This document shows, one piece after another, positions 1 through 8,772 of a stretch of 64,000 nucleotides of DNA; position 1 is the first letter of the stretch, and each line of letters starts with the position of its first letter. The notes under the pieces were generated by a model. That model was not told where the DNA came from. It saw nothing but the letters and a program-made list of their open reading frames with translations, and did not search any database. This DNA comes from Streptococcus suis S735. GTDB taxonomy: Bacteria; Bacillota; Bacilli; Lactobacillales; Streptococcaceae. Location: NCBI RefSeq assembly GCF_000294495.1, contig NC_018526.1, positions 992,001-1,056,000 of the forward strand, given 5' to 3'. The position numbers and the translations under genes were made by a program.

Positions 1-1335
1 TGCATCGCCAGTTGTTTCCATACCTAAACGACGGAAAATATCTGCGATTTGGGCATAGTCGAGGTTGGTCCCAAGCGAGCGGTTAACGTAATCAATGGTT
101 GCTGTGACTGGGACATCCGAAGTGTCCACGCTGCCCGCAGAAACGATGCCAGACAAGACCTGACCGCCAGCCAGTTCCGCAATCATAGCAGCCGCTGTGT
201 CCATAGCCTCCGTCAAAGTTGCTACGTTGATGCCTTTTTCAAAGCGAGAAGAGGACTCAGACCGAAGGTTGAGGCGACCTGAGGTCTTGCGGATAGACTT
301 GCCGTCAAAGAGGGCTGCTTCCAGCACGACGGTCTTAGAGCTATTGTCAATCTCTGTATTAGCACCACCCATGACACCACCGAGGGCAACTGCCTTGTCC
401 GCAACGGAAATGACGATGTCATCGGCAATCAAGTCACGTTCTTCGCCGTCAAGAGTTACCAAGTTCTCACCCTCTTTTGCCTGACGAGCCACGATTTTCT
501 TGCCTTCAAATTTATCGAAATCAAAGGCGTGCATTGGCTGACCGAAGTAGAGCAAGATGTAGTTGGTGATGTCCACCACATTGTTGAGCGGGCGAATACC
601 TGCGTTCATGAGCAGGTTTTGCAACCACTGCGGGCTCGGTGCGATAGTCACATTTTCAATAACACGGGCCGTGTAGGCAGTCACCTTGTCTGACTCAATG
701 GCCACTTCAATCACATCGCTGGCTTTCTTGTCGCTTTCCTCCAAGACCACTGGCTTGAAGTTGACCTTGCTGTCATAGATAGCTGCCACTTCGTGAGCCA
801 CACCACGCATAGAGAGGGCGTCGGCACGGTTTGGTGTGATGGACAACTCAATAATCTCGTCGTCGAGGTCAAGATATGAAAAGACTGGCTCACCCACGAC
901 TGCATCTTCTGGCAGGTGGTAGATACCGTCCGCATAGACCTTTGGCACAACTGAGTCGGACACGCCGATTTCGCTCAATGAGCAGAGCATGCCCAAGGAT
1001 TCAACTCCGCGGATTTTGCCTTTCTTAATCTTGTAGTTGCCAGCGATACGAGCTCCTGGCAGAGCAACGATCACCTTGATACCTGGCTTGACATTTGGAG
1101 CACCGCAAACAATTTGCGTGATTGCTTCGCCCACATTTACCTGACAAATATTGAGGTGAGTATCTGGAATTGGCTCAGCAGACACAACCTGACCGACAAC
1201 CAACTTAGAAAGGCCAGCACTCTTTTGCTCAACCCCTTCTACTTCAATTCCTGTTGTTGACATTTTTTCAGACAAGTCATGGCTTGTCGCATCAAAGTCA
1301 ACGAGTTCTTTTAACCATTTGTAACTTACTAACAT
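1..1335 (-). CDS. pheT: Phenylalanyl-tRNA synthetase beta subunit, N-terminal 445 codons (runs off the window)
   Basis: The beta subunit pairs with PheS in the (alpha-beta)2 enzyme that charges tRNA-Phe in the cytoplasm. The visible protein starts [15 protein letters not shown], as usual for bacterial PheT. An EMAP/OB-type tRNA-binding domain follows at about residues 40-150 ([19 protein letters not shown]), then the B3/4 editing region and the start of B5 ([14 protein letters not shown]). Family length is about 800 residues, so roughly 355 are missing beyond position 1. The ATG at 1335 has an AGAAAGG ribosome-binding site overlapping the end of the acetyltransferase gene, whose stop is at 1337, so the two are probably translationally coupled. 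The gene is last in the pheS-acetyltransferase-pheT operon controlled by the T-box upstream of pheS. Confidence 0.97.
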   Translation of the reverse strand, partial: MLVSYKWLKELVDFDATSHDLSEKMSTTGIEVEGVEQKSAGLSKLVVGQVVSAEPIPDTHLNICQVNVGEAITQIVCGAPNVKPGIKVIVALPGARIAGNYKIKKGKIRGVESLGMLCSLSEIGVSDSVVPKVYADGIYHLPEDAVVGEPVFSYLDLDDEIIELSITPNRADALSMRGVAHEVAAIYDSKVNFKPVVLEESDKKASDVIEVAIESDKVTAYTARVIENVTIAPSPQWLQNLLMNAGIRPLNNVVDITNYILLYFGQPMHAFDFDKFEGKKIVARQAKEGENLVTLDGEERDLIADDIVISVADKAVALGGVMGGANTEIDNSSKTVVLEAALFDGKSIRKTSGRLNLRSESSSRFEKGINVATLTEAMDTAAAMIAELAGGQVLSGIVSAGSVDTSDVPVTATIDYVNRSLGTNLDYAQIADIFRRLGMETTGDA

Positions 1336-1336
1336 A

Positions 1337-1858
1337 TTATCCTTTCTGGTGCAAAGGCCGTTTCAGTAGCCAATCCACATCAATCTTATCACCGACCGCA
1401 AATTCATGCTGGCCAAATTTTTCAAATCCGTATTTGGAATAGAATTTCTGAGCCTTGTAATTATGTTCCCAAACTCCCAGCCAGACCCAATCACAACTAG
1501 ACTGCTCTGCTTTTTCCAAAGCAAATTCAAACAAGACCTTCCCAAGACCGCGACCTTGATAGGCCTGCAAGAGATAGATACGCTGGATTTCAAAGGCATT
1601 TTCCAACTCTTGCTCCGTCTGGGCAGAACCTTTGTTGAGCTTGAGATAACCAGCTATCTGATGATCTATTCTTAGAAAATAGTGCTGGCAGTTGGGATCC
1701 GATAACTCACTAGTCAAGACCTCCAAGGAATAAGATTCCTCAAAGAATGCCTCCAGTTCCTTCGGGTCATTATCGTGAGCGAAGGTCTCTGCAAAAGTCT
1801 GCTTGGCCAACTCCTGCAAAACGGAAACCTCTTCCAAACGTATAGGATCAATCTGCAT
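1337..1858 (-). CDS. GNAT-family N-acetyltransferase between pheS and pheT
   Basis: This is a roughly 173-residue acetyltransferase of the Gcn5-related fold. The acetyl-CoA pyrophosphate-binding motif A is visible as [15 protein letters not shown], followed by the motif B region with [23 protein letters not shown] prefer the ATG at 1858 ([10 protein letters not shown]), which has an AGAGG site 8 bases upstream; an in-frame ATG at 1873 has a poor site. The stop leaves one base before the pheT start. An acetyltransferase in this slot is common in streptococci, but its substrate is unknown to me. Upstream, a 186-bp hairpin-rich spacer separates it from pheS. Confidence 0.9.
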   Translation of the reverse strand: MQIDPIRLEEVSVLQELAKQTFAETFAHDNDPKELEAFFEESYSLEVLTSELSDPNCQHYFLRIDHQIAGYLKLNKGSAQTEQELENAFEIQRIYLLQAYQGRGLGKVLFEFALEKAEQSSCDWVWLGVWEHNYKAQKFYSKYGFEKFGQHEFAVGDKIDVDWLLKRPLHQKG

Positions 1859-1939
1859 CTCATTGCCTCTCATTTCTAACTGGACTAGGAAAGTCGCAGA
1901 GCAACGATACCCACACCTTAAATAGTGCGAGATTACGAC

Positions 1940-2052
1940 GGTTCAAGGTTGAAAACGACATATTTTTCAACCTTGAACCTAGTGAGGGGAGTAGGTAGAC
2001 CGCCATAGCGGCTACCGTCCTGTTTCTAGATACTTTCAGTATCAGAAACAGG
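1940..2052. repeat. Cluster of three inverted repeats inside the pheS operon
   Basis: Three stem-loops lie one after another between pheS and the acetyltransferase gene. The first is a perfect 16-bp inverted repeat (1940-1955 with 1964-1979, loop CGACATAT). The second pairs GGTAG/CTACC and CCGC/GCGG around 1994-2016. The third pairs CCTGTTTCT with AGAAACAGG plus an inner GATACT/AGTATC stem (2019-2052). None is followed by a T-run in the transcribed direction, so they do not look like intrinsic terminators. They could be an intergenic repeat element or an RNA-processing or stability structure. Confidence 0.75.
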
Positions 2053-2059
2053 TCTCACA

Positions 2060-3103
2060 TCAAAACTGCTCCGAGAATCGTACATCACCTTGATAGAAAC
2101 CACGGATGTCGTTGATACCGTAACGGAGCATGGCAATGCGTTCCTGACCAAGACCGAAGGCAAAGCCAGAGTACTTGGTTGAGTCAATACCACTCATTTC
2201 CAATACTTGCGGGTGGACCATGCCGGCACCGAGGATTTCAATCCAGCCTGTTTTCTTACATACATTACAGCCGTCACCACCGCACTTGAAGCAGGAAACA
2301 TCCACCTCAACAGAAGGCTCAGTGAATGGGAAGTATGATGGACGCAGGCGAATCTGACGCTCTTCACCAAACATTTTCTTGATAATCATTTCAAGCGTAC
2401 CTTTGAGATCGCCCATGGATACATTTTCACCGACAACCAAGCCTTCAATCTGGTGGAACTGGTGGCTGTGGGTCGCATCATCCGTATCACGACGGAAAAC
2501 ACGTCCTGGCGAAATCATCTTCAAAGCACCTTTTGAGAAATCATGCTGGTCCATGGTACGCGCCTGAACAGGCGACGTATGGGTCCTCATAAGGATTTCT
2601 TCTGTGATGTAGAAGGTATCTTGCATATCACGGGCTGGATGATCTTTCGGCAAATTCATCCTCTCAAAGTTGTAGTAGTCTTTTTCCACTTCAAATCCGT
2701 CAACGATTTGGAAGCCCATGCCCAAGAAAATATCTTCAATTTCTTCAGAAGTTTGGGTCAAGACATGGCGTTTTCCGACCTTAACCTGACGACCTGGCAA
2801 GGTCACATCAATGGTTTCGGAAGCTAGTTGTTGCTGAATTTTTGCTGCTGCAACCTTTTGAGCAGTTTCTTCAAAGGCAGTTGTCAGCACATCACGCACT
2901 TCATTAACCTGTTTACCAACGATTGGTTTCATGTCGTTAGACAGGTCTTTCAAGCCTTTCAATAAGTCCGTCAAAGACCCTTTTTTACCCAAAACCGCAA
3001 CACGCAGGTCTTGTAGTTCTTTTTCTCCTTGGTGCTGGATTTCTTTTAACTTTTCTAGTGTCGTTTGGCTTAATTCAGCCAACTGTTGTTCAATGTTTGA
3101 CAT
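2060..3103 (-). CDS. pheS: Phenylalanyl-tRNA synthetase alpha subunit
   Basis: PheS is the catalytic class II subunit that activates phenylalanine and, with PheT, acylates tRNA-Phe. The 347-residue protein has the N-terminal coiled-coil arm (about 1-90), then the class II core with [24 protein letters not shown] (motif 2 region) and [18 protein letters not shown] (motif 3). An upstream in-frame start at 3154 lies inside the T-box terminator; the ATG at 3103 (MSNIEQQL) has a consensus AGGAGG site and fits the family start, so I chose it. Expression is probably controlled by the T-box leader directly upstream. Confidence 0.97.
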   Translation of the reverse strand: MSNIEQQLAELSQTTLEKLKEIQHQGEKELQDLRVAVLGKKGSLTDLLKGLKDLSNDMKPIVGKQVNEVRDVLTTAFEETAQKVAAAKIQQQLASETIDVTLPGRQVKVGKRHVLTQTSEEIEDIFLGMGFQIVDGFEVEKDYYNFERMNLPKDHPARDMQDTFYITEEILMRTHTSPVQARTMDQHDFSKGALKMISPGRVFRRDTDDATHSHQFHQIEGLVVGENVSMGDLKGTLEMIIKKMFGEERQIRLRPSYFPFTEPSVEVDVSCFKCGGDGCNVCKKTGWIEILGAGMVHPQVLEMSGIDSTKYSGFAFGLGQERIAMLRYGINDIRGFYQGDVRFSEQF

Positions 3104-3473
3104 AATTCCTCCAATAAAAAACGCATGACACCACTCGTATCGGAGCGTTGTCACGCGGTACCATCCGTTTTCATCTGCAAGGCAGACCTTAGTTCTATGA
3201 ACCTATATTCACAAGTGAAGTGCTTGCACATAAGAGATGGTTTTCCGCTAATCAAGGCTGTTTTTTGAGGGAATACTGACTGTATTTTGAAAAAAACTAA
3301 CGATGAGTAGCTGAAAAACTAGCCTTAGATGGAAGTGTTGAACTGTGAATGCAGGTTCTAAGTCCTTGTGTGAGTGAATTCGACCAACTTTCACTGATTG
3401 AGCTTGCAGTCACGGCTCAACTCCCTGGACAGCTTCCATAAGGTGTACTAGTCTCACAGACTTCTATTCAATT
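3104..3473 (-). promoter_or_regulatory. T-box riboswitch leader of the pheS operon (Phe-specific)
   Basis: About 370 nt of leader separate the promoter from pheS. The transcribed strand carries the T-box core ATGGTACCGCG (3153-3166 region), followed by a terminator that pairs CGCGTGACA with TGTCATGCG around an inner CGCTC/CGAG stem and ends in TTTTTT (about 3118-3157). Stem I is closed by ATGGAAG and CTTCCAT. Near its 3' side, TTC followed by A (3349-3347) is positioned like a specifier codon, which matches Phe. Uncharged tRNA-Phe is expected to favour the antiterminator and switch on pheST. The specifier assignment is from reading, not folding software. Confidence 0.9.
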
Positions 3474-3479
3474 AAGGAT

Positions 3480-3508
3480 ATTTTATCAAAAAGAAGAAAG
3501 TTTGGCAA
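3480..3508 (-). promoter_or_regulatory. Sigma-A promoter of the pheS operon
   Basis: Read on the minus strand, TTGCCA (3508-3503) is followed after exactly 17 bases by TAAAAT (3485-3480). The start of transcription would fall near 3473, at the beginning of the T-box leader. Confidence 0.65.
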
Positions 3509-3521
3509 GAAATCTTCCTAG

Positions 3522-3554
3522 AAAACTCCCTCTATCTAGGATAGAAAGGAGTTT
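3522..3554 (-). terminator. Probable terminator after the GH3/uronate operon
   Basis: An inverted repeat (AAACTCC...GGAGTTT with inner TCTATC/GATAGA) begins 4 bases after the stop of the last GH3 gene. The following T-run is short (GTTTT), so termination may be incomplete. Confidence 0.55.
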
Positions 3555-3558
3555 AGTT

Positions 3559-5283
3559 TTATAGTTTTGCCTGCCATTTATTGGCCCAAACATTCTCATT
3601 TGGCACACCAAAGAATGCGTCTTTTCCTTCTAATTTATCAAGTAAGGATTCGATAGTATTTTTATTGTGATGGTAGGCATTGATAGCAGTTTTGACCATG
3701 GTAACATCGTGAAGGTGAGTTGTATAGTTTAGTGAAATGAAAATGGTTGGAACTTCATGTACATACCAAGGAACTTCATTTGACATGGCCGTTTTCCACT
3801 GGATGCGGTAATTATTCTGCGCTCCATATCCAATGACATTGGCAACAGTCAAGGCTAAATCAACTTCTTCTCGGTATTGCAGCGTTTTTCCTTTGATCCG
3901 AGTCGTACCATCATTGACGGTCACTTCATAGCCACGCGCTTCCAAGGCAGCTTTAAGGTTATCAACCACTTCTGTACTTGCCGCCATAATCCCTTCTTTT
4001 TCACCTTCTAGGTAATACAATCGGATTCTGCGATGGGTTTCTGGACTGATTGGAAGATTTTTCTGTGTATCTTTCAACAGCGTAATTGCCTTGTCTGCCG
4101 CCTCACGTTGCCAAGCCAAGTGTTCTTCACAGCCGATAATAGCCAATTCATCAGCTGATTTTAGTAAGGTTCCTTCCGCTTGCTTGATATGCAGATTGAG
4201 TTTGGCTTTCAGACCTAAAATGCGACGGAGAGCATCATGAAGGCGTTCGTCAGTAATCACTCCCTTGCGGTAGCCATTGAGCATAAATTCAAAATCTTCT
4301 TCTAAGTTATTGAAGAATAAGAACATATCGCAACCCGCAGCAATGGCTGCAGGTACGTAGTCTTCACGACGCATGGCTGCTGTCATCCCCAACATGTGGC
4401 TGGCATCTGTTATGACCAAGCCATTGAATTCCAGTTTTTCTTTCAATAAATCTTGGATCAATTCAGGAGCCAGCGTTGCAGGCAAAATATCTTCGTCCGT
4501 CAAACTTGGATTGAGTCGTTGTTGGTAATATGGCAAGGCTATATGTCCCGCCATAATCATCTCAACACCAGCTTCAATATGATGACGATAGACACGACCA
4601 AAGCTCTTGTCCCATTCTTCTGGAGAGAGCTCATTGACGCCTAGGACTAGGTGCTGATCACGTTCTTCTTTACCATCTCCTGGGAAATGCTTGATACATT
4701 GAATAACATCTCTTTCAGCAGTCAATCCTTCTAAATAGGCACTGGTATAGGTAATAACATCATCCGCATTTGTACCGTAGGCTCTGGTATTGACGATAGT
4801 ATTGCGCCAGTTCTGAACAATGTCCACGCAAGGATCAAAATTGACATTTACACCTAATGCAGTCTCCTCACGCGCAGATACGAGACCTGCTAGGTAGGGA
4901 ATACGAGGATCCCGACTGGCTTCCGATTGAGCACCTGAGGAAATATAGGTTCCTCCTTTCACAGCTCCATCTCCACCTGAGTCACAGTTCGCTGCAACCA
5001 AGAGAGGTACTTTTGAATAGCTTTGCAGCTCGTTAATCAGTCCTTGTACCTGTTCTGGACTGCCATTCATATAACGGGCACCACCTATGTGGTATCGATT
5101 CATCAATTCCTGATTACTCAGATTATTTCCGCTAAAAGCGTCTCCTCCGAAGAAGAATAGATTAACAAACAATTGACCGATTTTTTCTTCATCAGTCAGA
5201 TGAGCCAAGGTATTTTCTACCCAGGTAATCTGCTCATCATTCAAACAATAGGGTTTCTTCCGCAAATCAACCAATCTAGGCAT
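3559..5283 (-). CDS. Glycoside hydrolase family 3 beta-N-acetylhexosaminidase-like enzyme (copy 1)
   Basis: The 574-residue protein is a cytoplasmic GH3 enzyme with no signal peptide. The TIM barrel holds CIKHFPGDGKEERDQH (about 196-211). The D209-x-H211 pair matches the Asp-His acid/base dyad of NagZ-type GH3 enzymes, although the usual PGHG reads PGDG. The nucleophile is probably D293 in VITDASHMLGM. A second alpha/beta domain follows (about 380-574), as in Gram-positive NagZ. The start at 5283 has AAGGAGG. It lies 10 bases after a paralogue sharing the LVDLRKKPY N-terminus, in an operon with glucuronate catabolic genes. I infer action on terminal beta-GlcNAc or GalNAc of imported oligosaccharides. 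Some Asp-His GH3 enzymes are phosphorylases rather than hydrolases, so the reaction type is open. Confidence 0.85.
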   Translation of the reverse strand: MPRLVDLRKKPYCLNDEQITWVENTLAHLTDEEKIGQLFVNLFFFGGDAFSGNNLSNQELMNRYHIGGARYMNGSPEQVQGLINELQSYSKVPLLVAANCDSGGDGAVKGGTYISSGAQSEASRDPRIPYLAGLVSAREETALGVNVNFDPCVDIVQNWRNTIVNTRAYGTNADDVITYTSAYLEGLTAERDVIQCIKHFPGDGKEERDQHLVLGVNELSPEEWDKSFGRVYRHHIEAGVEMIMAGHIALPYYQQRLNPSLTDEDILPATLAPELIQDLLKEKLEFNGLVITDASHMLGMTAAMRREDYVPAAIAAGCDMFLFFNNLEEDFEFMLNGYRKGVITDERLHDALRRILGLKAKLNLHIKQAEGTLLKSADELAIIGCEEHLAWQREAADKAITLLKDTQKNLPISPETHRRIRLYYLEGEKEGIMAASTEVVDNLKAALEARGYEVTVNDGTTRIKGKTLQYREEVDLALTVANVIGYGAQNNYRIQWKTAMSNEVPWYVHEVPTIFISLNYTTHLHDVTMVKTAINAYHHNKNTIESLLDKLEGKDAFFGVPNENVWANKWQAKL

Positions 5284-5293
5284 TCTTTCCTCC

Positions 5294-7084
5294 TTATTTT
5301 CCGCGCCAAATCTGTGTATCTACCAAGCCACAGTAGGCATCAACAGGCGATACTCCTGTAAAGGCTGACTCTCCTGCTAGTTTAGCAACCAAGGCTTCTA
5401 ATGTGACAGGCAAGCCATCGTAGGCATTGATATAGGTTGCAACCTGTGGCATATCTGCAAGTGCAAATGGGTGCTGAACAGAGACAACAATGGTTGGAAT
5501 TTCGTGAACATAGAAAGGCTGGTCTGGTGTTCCCTTGGCAGCTGGCCAAATAATTCGCTGAGTTGTTCCTCCTGAGTTGACATCAACTAAATTGATAATC
5601 AAATCATAGTTATCTGTGATTTCCGCAATTGGACGCTTGGAAGCATAGACATTTGCAATCGCTGCTGGTCTTTCTTCTTCTGGCAATTTGGCAATCCGTG
5701 CCTCCGTATTTTCCCAGATAGATACTTGGTGACCTCGAGCTTCTAATAGTTCTTTCAGCGTATCGGCTGCTCTCTTCTTGCCAGCATTGATCATGGCACC
5801 AAAACCACCCTTATAGCCATCTACTTCGACCAACAAAATACGTTTGTAGCGTTCTGGATTGACTGGGAAAATTCCTTCTTGTTTGGCTTTTACCAAGGTA
5901 ATCGCCTTGTCAGCTACTTCTTTTGCAAGCTGTTTCGCCTCATCTCTACCAATCAAAGCCAGTGCTTCTTCTTTTGGCAACATGATTTCCTGACGACGAC
6001 CTTCAAACAAGTGAAGACCGAGTTTAGCTTTCAAGCCCAAGGTACGACGAAGGGCATCATGGAGGCGTTCCTCAGAAAGCAGACCATTTTCCAATCCTTC
6101 TTTCATCCATTGCAAATCTTCTTCTGGATCGTTGAAGAAAAGGAAAAGATCACATCCTGCCTCAATAGCTGTAGGCAATAGCTCACGACGCGGCATAGAG
6201 GCTGTCATACCGATCATGTGACTGGCATCCGTGACAATGGCACCATTGTAACCTAACTCTCCACGAAGCAATTCATCCAAGAGGGTTTTATTCAGCGAAG
6301 CTGGCAACATGTCATCCAATTCACGTTCTGGATGCATTTCTTTCTCAACATTTGGCAAATGAATGTGCCCCGCCATAATACCTGGGAGACCTGCGTCAGC
6401 CATCTCACCATAAATCCGTCCAAATGTTTCCATCCATTCAGACTTGGTCATGGGATTCGAAGCGAAAGACAAATGATGATCTCGTTCGTCAATACCATCT
6501 CCAGGAAAATGCTTAGCAAACGGCACAATGCCATGTTCCATAATGCCTCGCATGTATTCTTTGGACAATTCAATGACTTGGTCTACATTAGCTCCCCATG
6601 TTCGGTTTGCAATGATTGGATTGCGCCAATTACGGCTTAGGTCCATAATCGGTGCAAAGGAGGCATTGCAGCCTACCGCAGCTGCTTCAAGTCCTGCAAC
6701 TTTCCCCATTTCATAAGCATAGCGGGGATCGGTTGTCGCAGCAATCTTGATTTCATCCCCAATTTTCGTTCCATCCGTAACAGCGCCATTTCCACCAGAT
6801 TCGGTATTGGCTGCAATCAAGAGGGGAATCTTAGACTTGGTCTGCAAAATATAGTTTTGCTCCCAAATATCTGCAGCAGGTCCAGGATTGTAACGAACAG
6901 CAGCAATCTTATAATCATTTAATACTCCAGTCAGATAGTCTTCTGTCCGCTGGCTCCCCATGTTGACAAAGAGGTGACCGATTTTTTCATCCAAGGTCAT
7001 CTGAGCAATGGTTTCTTCAATCCAAGAAATAGCCTCTTCATCAAGGCTGTAAGGTTTCTTCCGTAAATCTACTAAATGTGTCAT
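5294..7084 (-). CDS. Glycoside hydrolase family 3 beta-N-acetylhexosaminidase-like enzyme (copy 2)
   Basis: This 596-residue paralogue of the next gene has the same layout: TIM barrel with AKHFPGDGIDERDHH (putative dyad D202/H204), nucleophile region IVTDASHMIGM (D286), and a C-terminal alpha/beta domain. No signal peptide is seen, so it should be cytoplasmic. A TTG at 7096 is in frame but is part of the GGAGG ribosome-binding site; the ATG at 7084 is preferred. The two copies have diverged clearly outside the motifs, suggesting different linkages or sugars. An intrinsic-terminator-like hairpin lies directly upstream (7095-7124), so this gene and the next may be expressed at a lower level than the uronate genes before them. 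Confidence 0.85.
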   Translation of the reverse strand: MTHLVDLRKKPYSLDEEAISWIEETIAQMTLDEKIGHLFVNMGSQRTEDYLTGVLNDYKIAAVRYNPGPAADIWEQNYILQTKSKIPLLIAANTESGGNGAVTDGTKIGDEIKIAATTDPRYAYEMGKVAGLEAAAVGCNASFAPIMDLSRNWRNPIIANRTWGANVDQVIELSKEYMRGIMEHGIVPFAKHFPGDGIDERDHHLSFASNPMTKSEWMETFGRIYGEMADAGLPGIMAGHIHLPNVEKEMHPERELDDMLPASLNKTLLDELLRGELGYNGAIVTDASHMIGMTASMPRRELLPTAIEAGCDLFLFFNDPEEDLQWMKEGLENGLLSEERLHDALRRTLGLKAKLGLHLFEGRRQEIMLPKEEALALIGRDEAKQLAKEVADKAITLVKAKQEGIFPVNPERYKRILLVEVDGYKGGFGAMINAGKKRAADTLKELLEARGHQVSIWENTEARIAKLPEEERPAAIANVYASKRPIAEITDNYDLIINLVDVNSGGTTQRIIWPAAKGTPDQPFYVHEIPTIVVSVQHPFALADMPQVATYINAYDGLPVTLEALVAKLAGESAFTGVSPVDAYCGLVDTQIWRGK

Positions 7085-7094
7085 GTTTGCCTCC

Positions 7095-7124
7095 AAAAAA
7101 GCTAGAGGGCATAGCGCCTCTAGC
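7095..7124 (-). terminator. Internal intrinsic terminator ahead of the GH3 pair
   Basis: GCTAGAGG and CCTCTAGC form a perfect 8-bp stem around an 8-base loop. In the transcribed direction TTTTTT follows at once, running into the GGAGG site of the next gene. It sits between the HAD gene stop (7131) and the GH3 start (7084), so it may attenuate rather than fully stop transcription. Confidence 0.75.
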
Positions 7125-7130
7125 CCTTCT

Positions 7131-7931
7131 CTAGTCGTCTAAATTATTCCAAAATGCCTGTATCAATTCTGTTTCTTTCTCACCTGTGAATGCTTGATGA
7201 GCAAAGTCATCTGCAATCGTTTCTGTCAAATCTGCCCAAGATTGCATCTCTCGTCCTACTAAAATAGGATAGAAATGGACACCATTCAATTCCGCCGCCT
7301 TCAAATCACCAGGCGAGTCACCAATCATCATAATCTTATTAGGACAATACCCTTCCTCTATTAACAGTTTGATGACATCTTCTTTCTTGCCACGGTCTTG
7401 ACAGTACAATTCTGTAACAAAGTCCATCAAACCTTGGTCTGTCCACTCTTCTTCTACTGCTTCCTTATTAGCAGAAGAAACTACGTAGACTTTTCCTAAC
7501 TGGCTCAATTTTTCCAAGCCCTTGTGAACGCCGATGAAGGCTAAAACAGGACCACTATAATGCTTAATGGCTTGATTGACTTGAGTGGACCATTTTAAGG
7601 CTAATTCCAAGTCTTTTGACGGCTGCTCCTCTATCAATCTTTCCAGAGAAGCATTTGACAAAGAATCTGTGGTCGCGACCCAATTTTTCAAGTTGTCTAT
7701 ACCAGTCACACCTGCAAATTCTAGGCCTTTAACTAAGCCAACAAAACGGTTAATGCCACGTTCTCGTGAGTAGAGATTAACTCGATTCCATTCAGCTAAA
7801 AACGGTTCTTTATCTTCAACACCAAAAACTTCCGCAGCTAAGGGGCCGAAGAAAAGCTTATGTTTGTAGGTCATGGTGTCCATGGCGCAGCCATCAGAGT
7901 CCACACAAAATACGTATTCCATCTTCATCAT
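7131..7931 (-). CDS. HAD-superfamily hydrolase in the uronate operon
   Basis: A 266-residue haloacid-dehalogenase-type phosphatase. Motif I is DSDGCAMDT near the N-terminus (nucleophile first D), motif II is the VVSSANKE strand, a lysine follows in QDRGKKEDVI, and motif IV is MMIGDSPGDLKAAE. The segment after motif I suggests a helical C1-type cap. The start shares one base with the stop of the preceding oxidoreductase gene (TGATG), so translation is coupled. ATGs 3 and 9 bases further in are alternatives. Its substrate is unknown; the operon suggests a sugar phosphate arising during uronate or amino-sugar breakdown. Confidence 0.85.
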   Translation of the reverse strand: MMKMEYVFCVDSDGCAMDTMTYKHKLFFGPLAAEVFGVEDKEPFLAEWNRVNLYSRERGINRFVGLVKGLEFAGVTGIDNLKNWVATTDSLSNASLERLIEEQPSKDLELALKWSTQVNQAIKHYSGPVLAFIGVHKGLEKLSQLGKVYVVSSANKEAVEEEWTDQGLMDFVTELYCQDRGKKEDVIKLLIEEGYCPNKIMMIGDSPGDLKAAELNGVHFYPILVGREMQSWADLTETIADDFAHQAFTGEKETELIQAFWNNLDD

Positions 7932-8770
7932 CAGACTCCTGAATAGGCTGAGAAGCCACCGTCAATCGGTAAAACAACACCGTTGACAAAACTTGCCAAA
8001 TTCTCATCTGCCAAGAAGAAGACGCCGCCGACTAGCTCTTCCGATTCACCAAACCGTCCCATTGGTGTATTGGTCAAAATCTTGTTGGCACGTGCGGTCG
8101 GTTGACCTGACTCGTCAAAAAGCAAACCACGGTTTTGGTTGGTTACCAAAAATCCCGGAGCAATGGCGTTGCAACGAATACTAACTTTTGAAAAATGTAC
8201 TGCCAACCATTGGGTAAAATTACTGATGGCAGCCTTAGCACCTGAATAGGCAGGAATTTTTGTCAAAGGAGTAAAGGCATTCATGCTGGAGATATTGATA
8301 ATATTTGCTCCGCTACGGCCAATCATATCCTGTGCAAAGACCTGTGTTGGCAATAAGGTTCCTAGATAATTCAGATTGAAAACAAAGTTAATCCCCGCCT
8401 CATCTAGGTCAAAGAAGGTTTTCGTATCCGCTGGAAGACCCACTTCATGGAACTCATTATCCGTTGTCGCTTTCGGATTATTGCCACCTGCTCCGTTGAT
8501 TAAAATATCTACCGGACCGAAATCTGCCAATACCTGTTGGCGAACTTCTTCCAAATTTTCCTTGGAAAGGACATTAGATTTGTAAGCCTTGGCACTACCT
8601 CCTGCTGCAACAATCTCATCAACAAAAACTTGGGCTGCTGCTTGATTTAAGTCTAAAAGAGCCACCTTGGCACCAGCCTTAGCAAATTCCTTGGCTAAAT
8701 AACCACAAAGTACTCCGCCTGCTCCTGTAATGACAACAACCTTGTCCTTAAATTCAATGACACGCGTCAT
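7931..8770 (-). CDS. uxuB: SDR-family D-mannonate oxidoreductase (fructuronate reductase)
   Basis: The 279-residue short-chain dehydrogenase has the nucleotide-binding loop VVITGAGGVLCG, the NGAGG segment, a catalytic serine region NIINISSMNAF and the YSGAKAA active-site Tyr-x-x-x-Lys. It lies between mannonate dehydratase and a HAD gene in a complete glucuronate pathway that otherwise lacks a fructuronate reductase. Its size and family match the Bacillus SDR-type UxuB rather than the long-chain E. coli enzyme. It would reduce D-fructuronate to D-mannonate with NAD(P)H. Start: ATG at 8770 with AGGAGGG. The function is inferred from family plus context. Confidence 0.85.
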   Translation of the reverse strand: MTRVIEFKDKVVVITGAGGVLCGYLAKEFAKAGAKVALLDLNQAAAQVFVDEIVAAGGSAKAYKSNVLSKENLEEVRQQVLADFGPVDILINGAGGNNPKATTDNEFHEVGLPADTKTFFDLDEAGINFVFNLNYLGTLLPTQVFAQDMIGRSGANIINISSMNAFTPLTKIPAYSGAKAAISNFTQWLAVHFSKVSIRCNAIAPGFLVTNQNRGLLFDESGQPTARANKILTNTPMGRFGESEELVGGVFFLADENLASFVNGVVLPIDGGFSAYSGV

Positions 8771-8772
8771 AG

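Noticed and set aside
1940..1979. Perfect 16-bp inverted repeat read as an intrinsic terminator
   Set aside because: No T-run follows on the minus strand, and pheT downstream must be transcribed; kept only as a repeat or RNA structure.
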